DNA from: Lepeophtheirus salmonis
Lineage: Eukaryota; Arthropoda; Copepoda; Siphonostomatoida; Caligidae
Assembly: GCF_016086655.4 (NCBI RefSeq)
Contig: NC_052140.2
Location: 18,352,001-18,416,000 of the forward strand
DNA length: 64,000 bases
Reading direction: 5' to 3'
The notes beneath the pieces were generated by a model that was given only the letters and a program-made list of their open reading frames with translations, was not told where the DNA came from and ran no database searches. This document shows, piece by piece, positions 59,500 to 64,000 of the stretch. Each line of letters begins with the position of its first letter. Position 1 is the stretch's first letter. The position numbers were made by a program, and so were the translations under genes.

Positions 59500-60530
59500 T
59501 ATAAATAATACTTAACAGTCATTTATTAATACTAGAATTAGTAGAATATTATATTTTCTACTTTCTACTCTTCTGACTCAACTCTAGCTATTTTTTATTA
59601 ACACGGGAATAATTTATAGCTTATAACTAGAGCTGTTATTTTCTTGAAGGTAGCAATAATGACAAAATACTACCTCTGGCGGATAGAAAAAATACATTCT
59701 GACGAAGACATTTTTCACCTGTGTATTATATTCGACATCGTCTCCTTACTTGGTTTAGCTTTAATGTGACCAGCTTTTATTTGAGTGTCCTGCCATTTTC
59801 TCGTAAAATTTGGAAAACTTTTCCGACCATTCTTTCATGGTAAAGTAAATATAGGAAAACTAATCCGTTTTCATTTCACGTCAGCATTTTTGATGTCCTC
59901 CCTTTTGCGAACTAAAACAACCAAGTTTTATATTTATTAAAACCCCTTTTTTTGTGACCAGTACATACATTCCTTATAAAGTCATTCCCTGTAAATTACA
60001 TCCTGGACATTTCATTTCCATTTTAGATAAGGATATTAAGTGACGTTATATAGTTTATGTTTTAAAACTATTTAGTTGTTTTTGTTTAAGGATGTACAGG
60101 AAGGTTTGAGCAGTTGGCACAAGAGGTAATTAGTGATGTATAAAAGATGGATTTTATGTATGGACGATCTGGTTTTATGATGTTTATGGAATAAAAATTA
60201 AGTCATCATAACTCCTTACAAGTGAGAAGAAATATTATTTTTTATTGGGGCAATAGAGGGAGGGGGGGGGGTATAAAAAATATCCTGTCATTGCTTCTTA
60301 CCTCTTCAAAATTGGAATACTGCCCGGGGATGAATTTTGAAGCAAATAAATTTACTGGGATTGAAATGACTAGAAAGGTAAAGACAGTTACTATATTTCC
60401 CTACCACATCTTCTTTCATTAATACATGACTAGATTTGCCCTGCATTGAATTCTTCAGCTTAATAAAAAACCAAAAAAGTACACCGTAAAACTTTAAGAA
60501 TTATTCTTGCTGAATGTTGGTGTTTGTGTG
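59500..60530. other. Intergenic with poly(G) tract
   Basis: A G run lies at about 60262-60270. The frame at 60222-60422 spans it and has no motif. Confidence 0.45.
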
Positions 60531-60532
60531 TA

Positions 60533-60910
60533 TTTTTGCGTGGCTTTACCCTGTGTATCCCGGGACATTAAGAAATTAAAATTAATTATGATCTCTTCTG
60601 TGTTTTATTGAGACTATTATGTTAAGGGAAGAAAAAATATTCCAGTTGAACTATCGTAAAGAACGTTTTTCATATTATTGTCAAAAACCTTTAGACTTAT
60701 TCTATCATCTTGTTTTTTTCTTCCCAAAACCTTATAATCTCCTTTAAAAAAATTATGGAAATAAACATAAAAACATGCAATTAGAATTATTGTTAAAATT
60801 TTACATTCTTTATTTTTAGTTTTACTTAAAATAGTCGTCTGTTAGTCAAAAAATAAGCTACATAATTTTTTTTTTGCAAAATCAATTCATTGGTTTCCAC
60901 GTAATTTCTG
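60533..60910 (+). repeat. R2 dispersed repeat copy
   Basis: It starts with a CCCTGTGTATCCCGGGACAT motif and ATTAAGAAATTAAAATTAA as at 2.13 kb, then GGGAAGAAAAAATATTCCAG, TTGTCAAAAACCTTTA, AACCTTATAATCTCCTTT and AATAGTCGTCTGTTAG as at 45.5 kb. Confidence 0.6.
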
Positions 60911-61339
60911 TACAAACAAACATAGACATACAATGGGAATTAGTATATAAGTTAATTAAAATATTGAACTAATGGATTTCAAAATGCTACAAACAAATAA
61001 ACTGAATTAAATCTTACTATCTAGCAAAAATATATATATCTAATGGCTAGTTCTATTATTTATCAGACCCCTAATATCTATCAAAAATGTGTTACTACAT
61101 CGTTACACAATCATATTTCCATATTATAGAAAATAGATTTACTATTATATTTCCAGGAATAAGACATTATTATCCAATCATTCTATTTTTTTGTCCCTAA
61201 TCGATTCAAGAAAAAAATATATCTACAAATCTTAGTAATTTATAGAGATTTGTACTACCTAATTCATTGATTATATTCAAATATATCTGTTTAGCAATGG
61301 AATCAAATAATATTTAATGCAAGTGTTAGTTTAATTCTA

Positions 61340-61560
61340 GTTTTTTTTAAATGTGCTTTTAATTGGTCAGAAGGAGTTGTACTGATTAAGTATAAGTTAA
61401 TATTATTCTATAACAATTACTTTATCTGTATGAATTGTTTTTAAGTCTATATACATAAAGTATACTTTCTTGTCTAGGAGCGACAGAATATCAAGATAAA
61501 AACTTATCTATAGTGTGTTTTCCTTTGAGCTACGTTGTTCTAACAACACTGTTTATCACT
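61340..61560 (+). repeat. R3 dispersed repeat copy
   Basis: TTTAATTGGTCAGAAGGAGT and TGTACTGATTAAGTATAAGT match the 19.57- and 20.31-kb copies; the right part is diverged. Confidence 0.5.
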
Positions 61561-62190
61561 TTGACCAAGTAGTATTCAATCCAATTGTTATGTTTTGTTT
61601 AATTTTTAAAAGCCGTTTGATAAAGTTTCATCGAGGTTTCAACTATGATGTAATTTATGGCATCTATAAAGCACTTAATTACATTTTTCAATAGCGTTAG
61701 ATTGTGTCATAAGCCAAGTCCACGCCATATATGTATAAAAAAATATATTTATTAAATATTATGGACAAAATTATAATAAAATTTGAAGAATCTTTATCCA
61801 ATTTCTGAAAAAATGTTGAAACAAACAACAAAATTGTATTGAATACCTTTTGATATCAAGGAAAAACAGGTATATATGTTTTTAATTAACTAACAAGTAT
61901 TCAATATCTCAATATAAGGAATATATTTTGATTGTTAATTTGTTTTTGGATCGATAAAACCAACAAAAAAGGATAATTGAAAAAGAATATATGACAAATT
62001 TAATAGTTAGGATAATATGAATGCATCAATATAATTGCATTTTTTATACATATTAGGATCTCATATGTAATAAAAAGTTAGAAGTCTCAGATATAGATTT
62101 TTGATGGATAGGATAAGTTTAAGGCTTTCAGATTATGAGTCCCAATTGAACATACAAATTAACTGTTGTAACTGTGCCATTATTATTGAA
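61560..62190. other. AT-rich intergenic
   Basis: No gene or element recognised. Confidence 0.5.
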
Positions 62191-62199
62191 AAGTGGCCA

Positions 62200-62504
62200 T
62201 CGAGTGTCGTGTTTACAGAGGAGAGTGGGAGCAAAGTATTTCTTTGTAGAAACAATGGACCAGAATGCTAGTTGCTTAATATGCAGTGAAAGTGTTGCAG
62301 ATTTGAAGGAGTAAAATCTTGGTCGAAGCTTATAAAAAGAGATTAGAAAAGCTTCCTAAAATGCAACAAAATGCGGAAGATTCAAGACTGAATGATGGAA
62401 TGATCACAAATCAAGATGCAGAAAAAATACAACTCCTAATAATATCAATAAAAGCAATCTTTATTAGACTCATATATGCCTGTGACATCAAAAGGAGAGT
62501 CTAA
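62200..62504 (+). pseudogene. hAT/BED-type zinc-finger transposase fragment (GTF2IRD2-like)
   Basis: KYFFVETMDQNASCLICSES then VADLKE, followed by a stop and NLGR, resembles the zinc-finger start of hAT-derived proteins (pattern KYFFVE...CLIC.ES...KEYNLRRHY). The next frame, starting at 62319, has KKRLEKLPKMQQ, comparable to the following linker. Only this N-terminal part is present, and a stop codon and frameshift interrupt it. Confidence 0.42.
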
Positions 62505-62509
62505 AATTT

Positions 62510-64000
62510 TACATTTACCCATGATTAGATTTTTGTCTTGACATTGATATAAATTTTATTATTATTTTTTATTCACTTGATGAAGCAAAGTCCCAATACT
62601 TTTCAAGCCATTGCTTAGTTGGAATAATATTTTTTCTTATCTAAAACAGTGTAAAATTAAAACACGAAATTGTTTTTGATCCATTGTTTTGTAAAAAAAA
62701 TAAAAAATAGCGTCGTCACTCAAGGTACAATAACTCACAAAGTAACAAAAAGACTCTGATGAAATTTTGACAACTGTCTTTTGAGTCCTAGTGCAAATTT
62801 AAAATGAAGTGAATTAAAAAATAATAATAACGCCATTTTACTTAGACAAGACCGGCACTTTTTAACTCATTTGTTAAATCAATAAACGATGAAGTCCATA
62901 CTTCCTGGTCCCCTAGTTAAATTTACCTGACTCCACTTTCCTCAAAAGCTATAAACTTTAGCTATCAAATGACATCATTTTAATGAAATGTAACTATTAT
63001 ATATGATTATAAAATAGAAAAACCTCAAAAGAAAATTTCTAAGGATTTATGTATCGAGAAAAACATTATTTCAATGATGTTATGTATGAAATAAATAGTA
63101 GTCTTGAATATGAATAGTTGGAAAAAAATAATTAAATTCAGGATATAATAAATGAATTAATTAAGTTCTTATTTGTTATGTTTATAAAAAATACTACCTA
63201 ACATATTTAAAGATAGACATAGCCTATAGAAAGTTTTTTTCCATTTTACCATTTCATTTCTTATCAAAATACATTTTAAAACAGAATTCTGTGGAATAAG
63301 TTTTTAAATTACGGAATTCCGTAATGAAATAATAAATTGGATATTAAATTGGATGTAAAGGGTGCAACAACATATTTTCTTTTTTCAGAAAGGCAAATAA
63401 ACAAGGTTTATAATTCATAAATGATGTTTTTTCTTTTCTTTTTTCATAGTGATAATACACATCAAATTTTTTGCTATAAATAGTTTTGAAAATAATGACC
63501 AATAGGTGACGTACCCCATAGTTGAATAAACTGCACTTGGGATTTTAATATTTAGTGATTTTTTTGTTTCTCTTTAAATTACTTTTCATTAAGAAGTTTT
63601 TAGAGGGATAGTCATTTTTAACAAAAAGATGCAAAATTTAATTAACAATAATCTAAAAAAATGTGTTATGGGTGATCAGTTGATTGAGTAATTAATTATT
63701 GCCGAAATGCCAAGTGGTCAAACTACGTTGGTTATTCCGGAATAAATCCCCTTCTAATAACCCAATATGAAAAAACTGCATTAATAAAAATGTTTTCTCA
63801 TGATAAACTAGATAAAAGTTTTGTGAATTATCAACTACTGAAGCCATCAAAACAAACATCTCTTATTTCTCAAAAAAAAATCGCCAGACTAAGGATAACT
63901 AATATATAGGACAAAAGATGGGAGGATGTTATCGTTTCTTTACGCGGGAATAAGCTATGACGAGATATCTAGCATCTTCTCTGCTCTAAGTCTAACATTA
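62510..64000. other. AT-rich window end
   Basis: No gene, exon or mobile element recognised. Confidence 0.5.

Noticed and set aside
1..64000. CRISPR array, operon or prokaryotic gene cluster
   Set aside because: No regular spacer-repeat array, no adjacent same-strand long genes, and spliced exons show the DNA is eukaryotic.

Overview
This is AT-rich, intron-rich animal DNA with mononucleotide runs, long introns and a very high load of broken Tc1/mariner-type transposons. The one host gene I can prove is an arthropod-type D2-like dopamine receptor. That receptor type, the AT-richness and the many DD37D-like mariner copies suggest an arthropod, possibly a parasitic copepod such as a salmon louse. 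The species guess is inference, not a demonstrated result.

The receptor gene lies on the minus strand from 40257 down to 19048. Five coding exons join with consistent GT-AG borders and reading phases. Four of them (40105-40257, 36640-36755, 32327-32393, 20718-21063) encode a long third intracellular loop. The last (19048-19262) encodes TM6, TM7, the NPLIY motif and a very short tail. The sum is 897 nt: 298 codons plus a stop. The exons for TM1-TM5 were not found and probably lie beyond 40257 or outside the window. Intron 3 is 11.3 kb and holds most of the intronic transposon debris. Exon lengths and phases suggest that loop exons could be skipped without breaking the frame.

Layout. 1-4.3 kb: AT-rich sequence with a dispersed repeat, apparently split by an insertion. 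4.3-6.7 kb: decayed non-LTR reverse transcriptase on the minus strand, with a visible YADD box. 7-18.5 kb: copies of a dispersed repeat (R1), a mariner N-terminal relic, and an imperfect hairpin at 17.6 kb. 19.0-40.3 kb: receptor exons and introns, with mariner relics at 22.1-31.4 kb and a long inverted-repeat foldback element at 33.76-34.30 kb. 41.1-42.3 kb: nearly complete mariner with terminal inverted repeats but frameshifts. 43.4-56.7 kb: further mariner fragments on both strands, including an inverted pair of 5' ends. They lie with a piggyBac-like C-terminal fragment and a possible LINE ORF1 fragment. 57.7-58.3 kb: direct tandem duplication. 58.9-59.5 kb: unidentified GC-richer island. 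60.5 kb onward: R2 and R3 repeat copies and a hAT/BED-like fragment at 62.2 kb.

No tRNA, rRNA, CRISPR or operon structure was seen. None of the transposases is intact. The foldback element, the inverted mariner pair, the R1/R2/R3 repeats and the splice-phase pattern of the receptor are the parts most worth follow-up.
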